In this document: in pieces, positions 8,041-14,223 of the stretch
Numbering within the stretch: the stretch's first letter is position 1
Layout of the letters: every line of letters begins with the position of its first letter
DNA from: Microcaldota archaeon
GTDB lineage: Archaea; Micrarchaeota; Micrarchaeia; Micrarchaeales; CABMGC01
Length of the DNA: 18,686 nt
Reading direction: 5' to 3'
Assembly (NCBI GenBank): GCA_027328265.1
Contig: DAHVVD010000012.1
Coordinates: 1 to 18,686, forward strand
Position numbers and translations under genes: made by a program
The notes under the pieces: model-generated
What the model was told of the DNA's origin: nothing
What the model saw: the letters and a program-made list of their open reading frames with translations, nothing else
Database searches by the model: none

Positions 8041-8787
8041 CTATCTGCTGAAGTTCCATTTTCTTGTACCGTATAGATGTATCCTGAGATATCCTGCTTT
8101 TTCCAGTTCTTCCTGGGACCAATTGCCGAACTCGTATTCCTTTCCTTTTGTAAAACCGTAGAGCAGGGAGCCATAGAGGTCATTTATCGAAACTTTCTTA
8201 TGCTCGGATACAGAAGTTACGCGCTCTTCAACGCTTTTGATCATCTTGTCGGATATCTTCTCCTTGCTCACCTTCAAAACAGAGAACATCCTTCTCACGT
8301 CTAAAGAATAGAGGATTGTTCCGTGCTGGAGCAGCACGCCTCCTCGCCTTGTCTGGGCGTTGCCGGAAACCTTCCTGCTGCCAATGAGTATGTCATTTAT
8401 AGGAGCGAACTGCGCCTCTATCCCAAGGTTTGCCAGGCCGTCTATTACACACTGGCATATCACCTTGTAGCTTTCGCGTATGCTTTTGGGAAATTCGCTT
8501 TCCGGGGCTATGATGCTGTAGGTTATTTCGCCTTTCGAATCATGGTAGACAGCTCCACCGCCTGTTATCCTTCTTACGTAATCCACCCCGAGTTTCCTGC
8601 ACTCCTCAACGTTGACTTCTCCTTCCATAGACTGGAACCTGCCTATTGATACGGCGCTAGGCGACCATCGGTAGAACCTTATTGTTGGTGGAGATTTCTT
8701 CTCCTTTATTCTTGTAAGAAGGGTCTCATCCATGGCCATGTTGAAGTAGGCGTCCCTGGCTTCCAGGCCCACAACCCTCCAGGTCAT
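8041..8787 (-). CDS. lplA: Lipoate-protein ligase A, catalytic domain
   Basis: This 248-residue protein of the biotin/lipoate A/B ligase fold would adenylate lipoate and attach it to a lysine of lipoyl domains (2-oxoacid dehydrogenase E2 or GcvH). Motifs seen are YFNMAMDE near 14-21, the signature RRITGGGAVYHD (72-83), NDILIGSRKVSGNAQTRR (131-148, with the conserved lysine K139), and LLQHGTIL (152-159). It lacks the C-terminal accessory domain, which is supplied by the adjacent small gene (8784-9068). Their ATGA overlap of 4 bases indicates translational coupling. This two-protein arrangement is known from Thermoplasma LplA/LplB. Other family members include octanoyl transferases, but the partner gene favours ligase. 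No lipoylated substrate gene is in the window. Confidence 0.88.
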   Translation of the reverse strand: MTWRVVGLEARDAYFNMAMDETLLTRIKEKKSPPTIRFYRWSPSAVSIGRFQSMEGEVNVEECRKLGVDYVRRITGGGAVYHDSKGEITYSIIAPESEFPKSIRESYKVICQCVIDGLANLGIEAQFAPINDILIGSRKVSGNAQTRRGGVLLQHGTILYSLDVRRMFSVLKVSKEKISDKMIKSVEERVTSVSEHKKVSINDLYGSLLYGFTKGKEYEFGNWSQEELEKAGYLRIHLYGTRKWNFSR

Positions 8788-9068
8788 TTTACCACTGCCA
8801 TTACTATTGCGTGGGCTATGCCTTCTGGAGTGACTCCGATCATCTCTATGTTGTTCTTGGCCACTACCTTTTCGATTATATTTGCTATGGTTTCTTCGTC
8901 TTCCTTGACATCCAGGCCAAGAAGCGATTCCTCTATCCTTTGTATTGATTCTTCTGGATGTATGAAGAAATCCCCGAATATTTCAACATTCTCTATTTCG
9001 GCTTGGTATTCTACCTTGACTTCTACTAGCTTGCCTCCTGGAATCTTGTATTTTGCTGTTTTCTGCAT
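8784..9068 (-). CDS. lplB: Lipoate-protein ligase accessory subunit (LplB, C-terminal-domain homologue)
   Basis: This 94-residue protein resembles the C-terminal domain of bacterial LplA and the separate LplB of Thermoplasma acidophilum, which is needed for lipoate adenylation. Supporting segments are KYKIPGGKLVEVKVEY near the start, NVEIFGDFFIHPEESIQRIEE (28-48), and a helical C-terminus. Its stop overlaps the lplA start by 4 bases, and it is the first gene of the pair. A TATA-like AATAAATATA (9090-9099 on the complement) centred about 26 bases before the ATG suggests a leaderless transcript. The assignment rests on family pattern plus gene context. Confidence 0.8.
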   Translation of the reverse strand: MQKTAKYKIPGGKLVEVKVEYQAEIENVEIFGDFFIHPEESIQRIEESLLGLDVKEDEETIANIIEKVVAKNNIEMIGVTPEGIAHAIVMAVVK

Positions 9069-9089
9069 GATTGGTATAAACCACCTATC

Positions 9090-9099
9090 TATATTTATT
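9090..9099. promoter_or_regulatory. TATA-like element shared by divergent lplB and NAC genes
   Basis: The only clear A/T box in the 59-base gap reads TATATTTATT on plus and AATAAATATA on minus. It is centred about 26 bases from the lplB ATG, which would make lplB leaderless, and about 33 bases from the first NAC ATG (leader of about 7 bases). One bidirectional element may serve both genes. Confidence 0.4.
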
Positions 9100-9127
9100 C
9101 GTTCAGGGACATTGTTTACCTGGTTGC

Positions 9128-9472
9128 ATGATGCCGAACATTGATCCCAAGGCCCTCAAGCAGATGATGGACAGGATGGGCATGAAGACTAGGGAGATTA
9201 GCGCGGAAAAGGTAGTTATTGAAGGAAAGGAGAGGGACATAATAATAGAAAATCCCAGCGTCACGCTAATCGAGATGCAGGGAAACAACACCTTCCAGAT
9301 AATCGGGAACTACACAGAAGTGGAAAAGGGCAAGGTTGAGGTCACCGAAGACGACATAAAGATGGTAATGGAAAAGAGCGGGATAGAAGACATGGAAAAG
9401 GCGAAACTCGCGCTTGAGGAATCGAACGGCGACATCGCCGAAGCCATAATGAAGTTGAAAGAAGGAAATTAG
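9128..9472 (+). CDS. nac: Nascent polypeptide-associated complex protein (archaeal alpha-NAC)
   Basis: This 114-residue protein has the archaeal NAC layout. A short N-terminal segment (NIDPKALKQMMDRMGMK) leads into a beta-barrel NAC domain (about 22-75, with VVIEGKERDIIIENPSV and the glycine-rich turn QIIGNY). A C-terminal UBA domain (about 75-112) contains MEKSGIEDMEKAKLALEESNGDIAEAIMKL. The homodimer binds ribosomes at the exit tunnel and contacts nascent chains. Two adjacent ATGs (9128 and 9131) are possible and no Shine-Dalgarno motif is visible, consistent with a nearly leaderless message. Its 3' end converges on the DUF424 gene with an 11-base gap. Confidence 0.93.
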   Translation: MMPNIDPKALKQMMDRMGMKTREISAEKVVIEGKERDIIIENPSVTLIEMQGNNTFQIIGNYTEVEKGKVEVTEDDIKMVMEKSGIEDMEKAKLALEESNGDIAEAIMKLKEGN

Positions 9473-9483
9473 ACAGTATATTT

Positions 9484-9804
9484 CTATAGAGTTCTGTAGA
9501 GATGCAGATATGGTATGCCGCTGACTTTTTTGATATCTGATTTTGACGCAACGCCGCTTTTTATGAAGAGACCAACGGATCTTTCTCCAACTATGTTTGC
9601 AGTATAGACGCCCTTCCTCTCAGCTACTGGTTCGGCCTCCTTCTCCTCTACAAGCTCACCTTTGTAAAAGTCAGAATATTTCTGAAGGTCTATCTCAGTT
9701 TTCGATTCCGAATATACTTTGCCTATAAGTTCGCTGTCGCACATCGCAACCATTTCTCCTTCAGGCGTGTTGTGTATCTTTATGTATATCATCTGGTTAC
9801 CCAT
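9484..9804 (-). CDS. DUF424 family protein (archaeal, function unknown)
   Basis: This small archaeal protein has the conserved pattern of the DUF424 family: an N-terminal beta strand (MIYIKIHNTP), MVAMCDSELIGKVYSE near 18-33, FYKGELV near 46-52, and ANIVGERSVGLFIKSGVASKSDI followed by SGIPYLHLYR at the end. Length (106, or 102 from the second ATG) is typical. The longer form starts at 9804 and overlaps the end of the glycosyltransferase gene by 8 bases (GGGTAACC); the ATG at 9792 (MIYIK) avoids the overlap and aligns better with the usual family start. It is the last gene of a minus-strand pair with the glycosyltransferase. The biochemical role is unknown. Confidence 0.82.
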   Translation of the reverse strand: MGNQMIYIKIHNTPEGEMVAMCDSELIGKVYSESKTEIDLQKYSDFYKGELVEEKEAEPVAERKGVYTANIVGERSVGLFIKSGVASKSDIKKVSGIPYLHLYRTL

Positions 9805-11353
9805 ACTTGTAGAACATGTAGAATGCCGAAACGTAGAGTATGCCGTACCAGAGCAGCCATAGCCCTCCGGTAATGTTGTTTATGATAAGCGCAAGACCAC
9901 TGAGGATAAAGAGCCCCAGGGAGAAAACGATCTCGGCAGTGGAATTCCTGAGTGCGTAGAAGAGCCCTGGTCTGGATGCCTTTTCGCCCCTTCCCTCCCA
10001 CAATGCTTTGTATTTGCTGTTGAACATGGCACTGAGGGCTGCCTTGGCCCTTATGAAGACCAACGCGAAGTTCAGGAGGAAGATCATGAAGCCCTTCTTC
10101 ACAGACTTGAAATGTATCTTGGTGAGTATTACTGGGGTGAGGACAGAAAGCGAGAATGCGAGTATTCCAAGGGCCTCAAGGTCGAAGTTTATGCTCCCGC
10201 CGGAGAAGATCGTGGATACCGGTATGTTTGATATGGAGAACTGCGAGAACACTATAAAGATCGAGACTATGGTGAAGAGGAGAAGAATTACTGAGATATA
10301 GTTCAGGCCAAAGCCATGAGTCATGTAGTCGACATTGGAGAGCAGAGAAAACTTGCGCCTCTTTGCAAGGTTCTTGTACCTCCTCAGTATGTAGTAAAGG
10401 AATTGGTTGTCGCCGTAGTTGTAGCGCCACTGCTGCTGCATCAGTTCGGTGAATGTCTTTATAGGCTTGCCTCGTGCGTATACTTTAGGCAGGTATAGGC
10501 TCTTGTAGCCCTTTGAGTCGGATTCGTAGCTGAAGAAGGTGTCTTCTATCACATACTCTGGAAAGCCTCCTATGTCAAGGAGGTGGGACGTGCGTATTAT
10601 GCCGCATGAGCCCGCAAATATCGCAGTGTTGTTGAGGGCACGCGCCGGCTGTATGAACTTGAAGAAGAAGGCGTCGAAGAGGTTGATCGTGTCTGAGAAG
10701 AATGTGCCTTTAGAGTACTGTTTTTCAGTCTGGACATAAGAAAGTTTCCGGTCCTCAAAATAAGGCAGCGTGTCGATAAGGAAGTTGGGGTTTGTCAGGT
10801 ATTCGTCATAGTCGAAGATTGCTATGAATTCGCTCTTGCATTTTCCTGCCATGCTGTTTAGCGCGCCTGCCTTGAACCCCTTCCTTTCCACCCTGTTTAC
10901 GTAAGTGATGCCGTTCCTTGCGCTGAACCTTGACAGCTCTTCTCTGGTTTCCCTTTTAGTGGAGTCATCCAGGAGGTAGAAGCTTAGCTTGTCTTTGGGA
11001 TAGTTGATTCCCTTTAGCCTGAGAAGGTTGCGCTTTATCGGAGCCACGTCCTCATTATAGACAGGCATGGCTATTGCCACGGTTGGATATTGAACAAGCG
11101 GCTTGAGCCCTGACTTTATCTCCTTGAGATATGAGTCATAGAGGTATGACCTGTAGTAAAGATACGAGGTGTTGATGTTGAAGAAGCCGGAGACAAGGGT
11201 GAGCGCGATGAAGGATATCGCCACTATGTACATGTATAGGCTCCTTACTGAGACAAAAAGGTATACTGAGAAGATGAGCCCCACTATTGTCAGGATTATC
11301 AGCAGTATGAGGGTGGCTAGCCTAACATACGGAGTTTTCTTCCTTGTTTCCAT
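9797..11353 (-). CDS. Membrane-bound family 2 glycosyltransferase (cellulose-synthase-like)
   Basis: This 518-residue processive-type GT2 has two N-terminal membrane helices (about 12-34 and 39-58), a cytosolic GT-A domain (about 88-340), and four or more C-terminal helices (about 352-371, 396-412, 421-440, 474-493, 497-513). Catalytic motifs in order are VAIAMPVYNED (92-102), DD at 129-130, GFKAGALNS (159-167), DYD at 181-183 as DxD, ED at 270-271, and Q307-x-x-R310-Y311 as the QxxRW-type motif. The nucleotide-sugar donor and product are unknown; a surface polysaccharide or glycolipid is likely. An AGGAG Shine-Dalgarno motif lies 7 bases upstream of the ATG. The gene is divergent from tRNA-Ser and the GT-C-like gene, so this may be a small glycan locus. 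Confidence 0.87.
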   Translation of the reverse strand: METRKKTPYVRLATLILLIILTIVGLIFSVYLFVSVRSLYMYIVAISFIALTLVSGFFNINTSYLYYRSYLYDSYLKEIKSGLKPLVQYPTVAIAMPVYNEDVAPIKRNLLRLKGINYPKDKLSFYLLDDSTKRETREELSRFSARNGITYVNRVERKGFKAGALNSMAGKCKSEFIAIFDYDEYLTNPNFLIDTLPYFEDRKLSYVQTEKQYSKGTFFSDTINLFDAFFFKFIQPARALNNTAIFAGSCGIIRTSHLLDIGGFPEYVIEDTFFSYESDSKGYKSLYLPKVYARGKPIKTFTELMQQQWRYNYGDNQFLYYILRRYKNLAKRRKFSLLSNVDYMTHGFGLNYISVILLLFTIVSIFIVFSQFSISNIPVSTIFSGGSINFDLEALGILAFSLSVLTPVILTKIHFKSVKKGFMIFLLNFALVFIRAKAALSAMFNSKYKALWEGRGEKASRPGLFYALRNSTAEIVFSLGLFILSGLALIINNITGGLWLLWYGILYVSAFYMFYKYG

Positions 11354-11360
11354 CCGATAT

Positions 11361-11374
11361 CTCCTATTAAGGAG
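11361..11374 (-). promoter_or_regulatory. Ribosome-binding site of the GT2 gene inside an inverted repeat
   Basis: In message sense the sequence is CTCCT-TAAT-AGGAG. The AGGAG (11361-11365 on plus) is a good Shine-Dalgarno motif 7 bases before the ATG and is exactly complementary to the upstream CTCCT, with a 4-base loop. If transcribed in full it could hide the ribosome site; as DNA it is a small palindrome near the expected transcription start (about 11366). Confidence 0.5.
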
Positions 11375-11387
11375 GTTAGACAGGATA

Positions 11388-11397
11388 ATATTAATAT
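11388..11397. promoter_or_regulatory. Palindromic TATA element between the GT2 gene and tRNA-Ser
   Basis: ATATTAATAT is a perfect palindrome. It lies about 30 bases before the tRNA 5' end and about 40 bases before the GT2 ATG, so it can act as a TATA box in either direction. The predicted tRNA transcription start is near 11419. Confidence 0.5.
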
Positions 11398-11453
11398 GCG
11401 TTTCTTCATATTCCTTCTTTGTGCCGGGATGGCAGAATCCGGTATCGCGCCAG

Positions 11454-11467
11454 AAGGCATTGGCGAA
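11454..11467 (+). other. Intron 1 of tRNA-Ser, in the 3' side of the 5' anticodon stem
   Basis: Fourteen bases interrupt the anticodon arm. CGCC in the 5' exon (11448-11451) pairs with GGCG in the intron (11462-11465). A 3-base bulge AGA follows on the 5' side and AAA on the 3' side, and cutting after the second bulge base gives these borders. The loop is too small for a second helix, so this is a relaxed bulge-helix-loop. Repeated A residues allow a one-base shift of both borders without changing the mature tRNA. The canonical site is 37/38, so this position (30/31) is non-canonical. Confidence 0.75.
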
Positions 11468-11506
11468 ACTCGAGATCTGGTGGCCTTCGGGCTTTTTGGG
11501 TTCAAA

Positions 11507-11535
11507 ATGCCTCCGCGATAGCTAGGGCATGAAAG
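11507..11535 (+). other. Intron 2 of tRNA-Ser, in the T-loop (59/60)
   Basis: The flanks form a textbook bulge-helix-bulge: outer helix TTGGG/CCCAA (the T-stem), central helix TTCA (11501-11504)/TGAA (11530-11533), bulges AAA and AGT, and inner helix TGCC (11508-11511)/GGCA (11526-11529). Cutting after the second base of each bulge removes 29 bases and leaves the consensus T-loop TTCAAAT. Confidence 0.9.
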
Positions 11536-11574
11536 TCCCAATCCCGGCGCATATTGAATTTTTGGGTCTGGCTG

Positions 11575-13023
11575 ATGCAGGTATCAAAAACTAGGCTTCT
11601 CTTTTATGCCCTGTTCCTGATCTTGCCCCTGCTCACAATTTATTTTACCTGGATGGCTGTCGGCCCCCAGTGGGACGCCATAGCGCGCTATCTGAACGGC
11701 AGGACTCTTCTTAATTACCTTGGAGGACATGTCTCACCACAGCTAGCCTTCGCTGGCGAGCTCTCGAGCAATCTTGTCTATTATTTTGAGCCATATAGGG
11801 AACCGGTAAGCACGCCTATCTTCGCTTTCCTGAATCTTTTCTTCAAGAACCCGATTCTTCCCTTCATGGTGCTCTCGTTTATCGCATACTTTGTTGTGGT
11901 CTACAAACTCGGCAGGGAGCTCAAGGCTGACACTCTTCTCACTTTAGCCGCGTTCATCAATCCATATACAGTCTATTTCCTGTTTATACCGAACGGCGGT
12001 GAAGGGCTTGCGGTCATCTTTGCGCTGTTGGGGATAATATATCTGCTGAGGAAGAACCAGGTTTCAGGGCTTTTCTTTGGATTGGCATTCCTCTCAAAAT
12101 ATCCTGCCGGGGTGCTCTTTCCGCTTGTTCTCCTTCTGGGCGAAAAGAAGAAGACCGCAGAGGCTATTGCCCTTGAACTGCTGGCGTTCGTAGGCTGGGG
12201 GGCCGTGGACTGGATGCTGTATGGCACTCCGCTTTCCAGCTATTTCCAGTCATTGTCAAATGCAGGGACGCTGGCAAGAACCTATTTTGTGAGCCCGATT
12301 GCAATATTGGAGGTCGCAGGGTATCCTATCTTGCTTGCGGCGGCTGTGGCTGTAATCCTCTTCCTCAGGAAAAAGAAGCTTAATTTGAAAATCGATTACA
12401 GGTCAAAGGTGCTTATTGGATTTTCGCTCCTTTCTTTTATTGGCTATCTCATAATAGTGCCTCACAACGGCGTTTTCACCCAGGCAAGATATGGCTTTCT
12501 CTTCTCGGTTTCTTTGCTTCTTTTTGTATTGTTTTTACTGAGCAGTTTAACTGGTGGAAAGGATAGTCACAAGGCGAGGTATTTTGTGTGCGTAGTGTCT
12601 GTTCTGCTCCTGATTGGGGAGCTGTACATCGCCTATTCAGTTGGCTCGGCGACTAACAATAGGTACTACAACCCAAACAATGGCATCGGAATATTCAGTC
12701 ACGTAGAAGATGAGCTACAGCTTATCGGCTTTGGGAATTGCAGTGTAGTCTCGAACGCATGGATTCCCATGATATACGCAGGTTATAATTCATACTCGCC
12801 ATTCTACGTTGGCGCGCCGACTCCAGATGTGAACAGATCTCTGGCAGAAGAGGGTAGTAACTACAGCTTATTGGTAAAGGAGAAGGAAGAGTACCCAATA
12901 GTGGTATTCAATATCGTTGGGATAAATCCTTCCCTCATACCTAATTTGAACGGATCCAGTATCGCGTATTCTGATAAAAACGTCACAATATACCTTCCTA
13001 GGAATGTGACATGCTACAGATAG
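11575..13023 (+). CDS. Multi-pass membrane protein, probable GT-C type glycosyltransferase
   Basis: From the ATG at 11575 this is 482 residues (MQVSKTRLLFYALF). A TTG at 11554 would add seven residues but lies too close to the tRNA 3' end. About ten hydrophobic helices fill the first 340 residues. The first outer loop contains GPQWDAIARYLNG, placing an acidic residue where GT-C enzymes (PMT/ALG/GT39-like) keep their catalytic aspartate. A soluble C-terminal part of about 140 residues (SVGSATNNRYYNPNNG onward) carries six or so N-x-S/T sequons and probably lies outside the cell. The likely role is transfer of a sugar from a polyprenyl-phosphate donor, but the family assignment is by topology and one motif only. 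It converges with TyrRS with no gap. Confidence 0.6.
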   Translation: MQVSKTRLLFYALFLILPLLTIYFTWMAVGPQWDAIARYLNGRTLLNYLGGHVSPQLAFAGELSSNLVYYFEPYREPVSTPIFAFLNLFFKNPILPFMVLSFIAYFVVVYKLGRELKADTLLTLAAFINPYTVYFLFIPNGGEGLAVIFALLGIIYLLRKNQVSGLFFGLAFLSKYPAGVLFPLVLLLGEKKKTAEAIALELLAFVGWGAVDWMLYGTPLSSYFQSLSNAGTLARTYFVSPIAILEVAGYPILLAAAVAVILFLRKKKLNLKIDYRSKVLIGFSLLSFIGYLIIVPHNGVFTQARYGFLFSVSLLLFVLFLLSSLTGGKDSHKARYFVCVVSVLLLIGELYIAYSVGSATNNRYYNPNNGIGIFSHVEDELQLIGFGNCSVVSNAWIPMIYAGYNSYSPFYVGAPTPDVNRSLAEEGSNYSLLVKEKEEYPIVVFNIVGINPSLIPNLNGSSIAYSDKNVTIYLPRNVTCYR

Positions 13024-14076
13024 TCAGAGAACTTTTCCCAGCCATTCCTTGTCTTTCGAGAATTTCTTTGAAATTGGAGAGATAAGGGCGCTTAGCGATG
13101 CGCCGACTGCGCCCTTCAAGTCCATAGGATGGAGCTTCTTTGCGGTGAAATCTTCTTCAAGTCTTTGGTAGGAGGTGTATTCTACATCTCCGCCAAATTT
13201 GCTAGGTCTCTCGATCTTGAGTCTGCTGAGAGAGGGTATCACTATGTACTTGCAAAGCTCCAGGACAGGGTTTTGATCTTTCACCCCTTCCGGGCACCAG
13301 GCATTCTTTACCGAGGTTTTAACCTCTTCTTCAGCTGCAAGGATAGAGATTGCCGAGCCTGGCTTGGATTTGCTCATTTTCATTGCCGCTACAATCTCCT
13401 CTTTCTCCCTGCCTTCTGTTATTTTAGGCGGTTCTAGAAGCGACCCTAGAAGGTGGTGGTGAATAGGAACTATTGTGCCTAGGCTCATCTCCTTGAAGAG
13501 CTCCTTCGCTAGCATATGCACCCTCCGCTGGTCTATTCCAGCATGTGGTATGTCTGCTCCGAAGGCGTGTATGTCTGCTGCTTGCATTATTGGGTATACA
13601 TATTGCGATACGTGAAGCGTGTCCTTTTCACTGCGCCCCATGATAGTGAGTGTGCGCGTTGCCCTTGCTATGGTTGTCTTGGAAGCCATCTTCATTACAA
13701 GCTTCCAGTACTCGTCGTTGTCTTTGTAGAGATCTGATCCTAGGATAATCTTGGTCTTCGGGCAGACTTCCTTGAAAAGCCTCTTGTAGAAGTCCGCCAC
13801 TTTTATTATCAGCTCCCAGTCTCCGTGCAGTTTCTCGTTGGCGACAGTATGCCAGTCTGCAAGAAGTATCTGAGTCTCCACGCCTGCCTTGGCGAGGTCG
13901 TTAATTTTCTTACCGGCAACAAGCACGTGGCCGATGTGGGGCATGCCGCTTATCTCAAAACCAATGTAGTGCTTTGGGTGCTCTTTTGTCTCCAGAAGAT
14001 GCCTTAGTTCCTCTTCCGTGACTATTTCCTCAGTAGGGTCAGACTTGATTAGGTCGAGCCTTGTTTCTATGTCCAT
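13024..14076 (-). CDS. tyrS: Tyrosyl-tRNA synthetase (archaeal/eukaryotic type)
   Basis: A class I synthetase of 350 residues charges tRNA-Tyr. Motifs, numbered from the ATG at 14076, are YIGFEISGMPHIGH (HIGH at 47-50) and the tyrosine pocket YPIMQAAD, with Tyr, Gln and Asp spaced as in the M. jannaschii enzyme. DIPHAGIDQRRVHMLAKE and KMSKS (233-237) follow. The DQRRVHMLA pattern separates it from TrpRS. The frame continues 6 residues upstream to an ATG at 14094, but a TATA box (CATATAAA on minus, 14100-14107) centred 27 bases before 14076 supports a leaderless start at MDIETRLDLI. It is divergent from vapBC, and its stop abuts the stop of the GT-C-like gene. Confidence 0.93.
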   Translation of the reverse strand: MDIETRLDLIKSDPTEEIVTEEELRHLLETKEHPKHYIGFEISGMPHIGHVLVAGKKINDLAKAGVETQILLADWHTVANEKLHGDWELIIKVADFYKRLFKEVCPKTKIILGSDLYKDNDEYWKLVMKMASKTTIARATRTLTIMGRSEKDTLHVSQYVYPIMQAADIHAFGADIPHAGIDQRRVHMLAKELFKEMSLGTIVPIHHHLLGSLLEPPKITEGREKEEIVAAMKMSKSKPGSAISILAAEEEVKTSVKNAWCPEGVKDQNPVLELCKYIVIPSLSRLKIERPSKFGGDVEYTSYQRLEEDFTAKKLHPMDLKGAVGASLSALISPISKKFSKDKEWLGKVL

Positions 14077-14099
14077 TGGAAATAGGATGCACATTGGGC

Positions 14100-14107
14100 T
14101 TTATATG
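14100..14107 (-). promoter_or_regulatory. TATA box of tyrS
   Basis: CATATAAA on the minus strand is centred about 27 bases before the ATG at 14076, so transcription is predicted to begin at the start codon (leaderless message). This decides between the two possible starts. Confidence 0.6.
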
Positions 14108-14187
14108 ATAGTGGCGTAAAACCGCATGCATTAGCGATGAGAGAATGTCATTGTCCTTGTTTGCAATTGATTTGGAAGTTTCCTGCG

Positions 14188-14200
14188 ATAAATATAAATA
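14188..14200 (+). promoter_or_regulatory. TATA box of vapBC
   Basis: The A/T run ATAAATATAAATA is centred about 27-30 bases before the vapB ATG at 14224. Transcription would start at or just before the start codon, immediately downstream of the operator-like inverted repeat. Confidence 0.6.
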
Positions 14201-14219
14201 TGTATATAGTCTATATACA
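14201..14219. promoter_or_regulatory. Operator-like inverted repeat of vapBC
   Basis: TGTATATA-GTC-TATATACA has perfect 8-base arms and a 3-base spacer. It lies between the TATA box and the vapB ATG, where binding of a VapBC complex would block transcription. Autoregulation by such repeats is usual for this family; binding here is inferred. Confidence 0.65.
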
Positions 14220-14223
14220 GATT

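Larger units (their letters stand above)
11423..11549 (+). tRNA. tRNA-Ser (anticodon CGA) with two non-canonical introns
   Basis: A complete type II tRNA folds once two inserts are removed. Acceptor GCCGGGA (11423-11429) pairs perfectly with TCCCGGC (11542-11548), followed by G73 (11549), the serine discriminator. U8, A14, A15, G18, G19 and A21 are present; the D-stem has one A-C mismatch (12/23). The spliced anticodon stem is CCAGA/TCTGG around loop CTCGAGA, anticodon CGA at 11471-11473. The variable arm GGCC-TTCG-GGCT has a C(UUCG)G tetraloop. The spliced T-arm is TTGGG-TTCAAAT-CCCAA. Introns are 11454-11467 (14 bases, about position 30/31) and 11507-11535 (29 bases, position 59/60). The mature length is 84 bases; CCA is not encoded. 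The next gene's ATG is 25 bases downstream. Leucine was excluded by anticodon and discriminator. Confidence 0.93.

Noticed and set aside
11397..11521. Short plus-strand frame starting MRFFIFLLCAGMAESG
   Set aside because: It covers the tRNA-Ser gene, whose base pairing explains the sequence; the hydrophobic start is incidental.
11317..11541. 74-residue minus-strand frame over the GT2 start and the tRNA
   Set aside because: It overlaps the tRNA and the GT2 promoter and shows no protein features.
11423..11549. Reading this RNA as tRNA-Leu or as a permuted tRNA
   Set aside because: The D-arm looks Leu-like, but the anticodon CGA and G73 indicate serine. The acceptor strands are in normal 5' to 3' order, so the gene is interrupted, not permuted.
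14137..14223. N-terminal extension of vapB to 106 residues
   Set aside because: It would cover the TATA box and the operator repeat, and the VapB domain begins exactly at the ATG at 14224.
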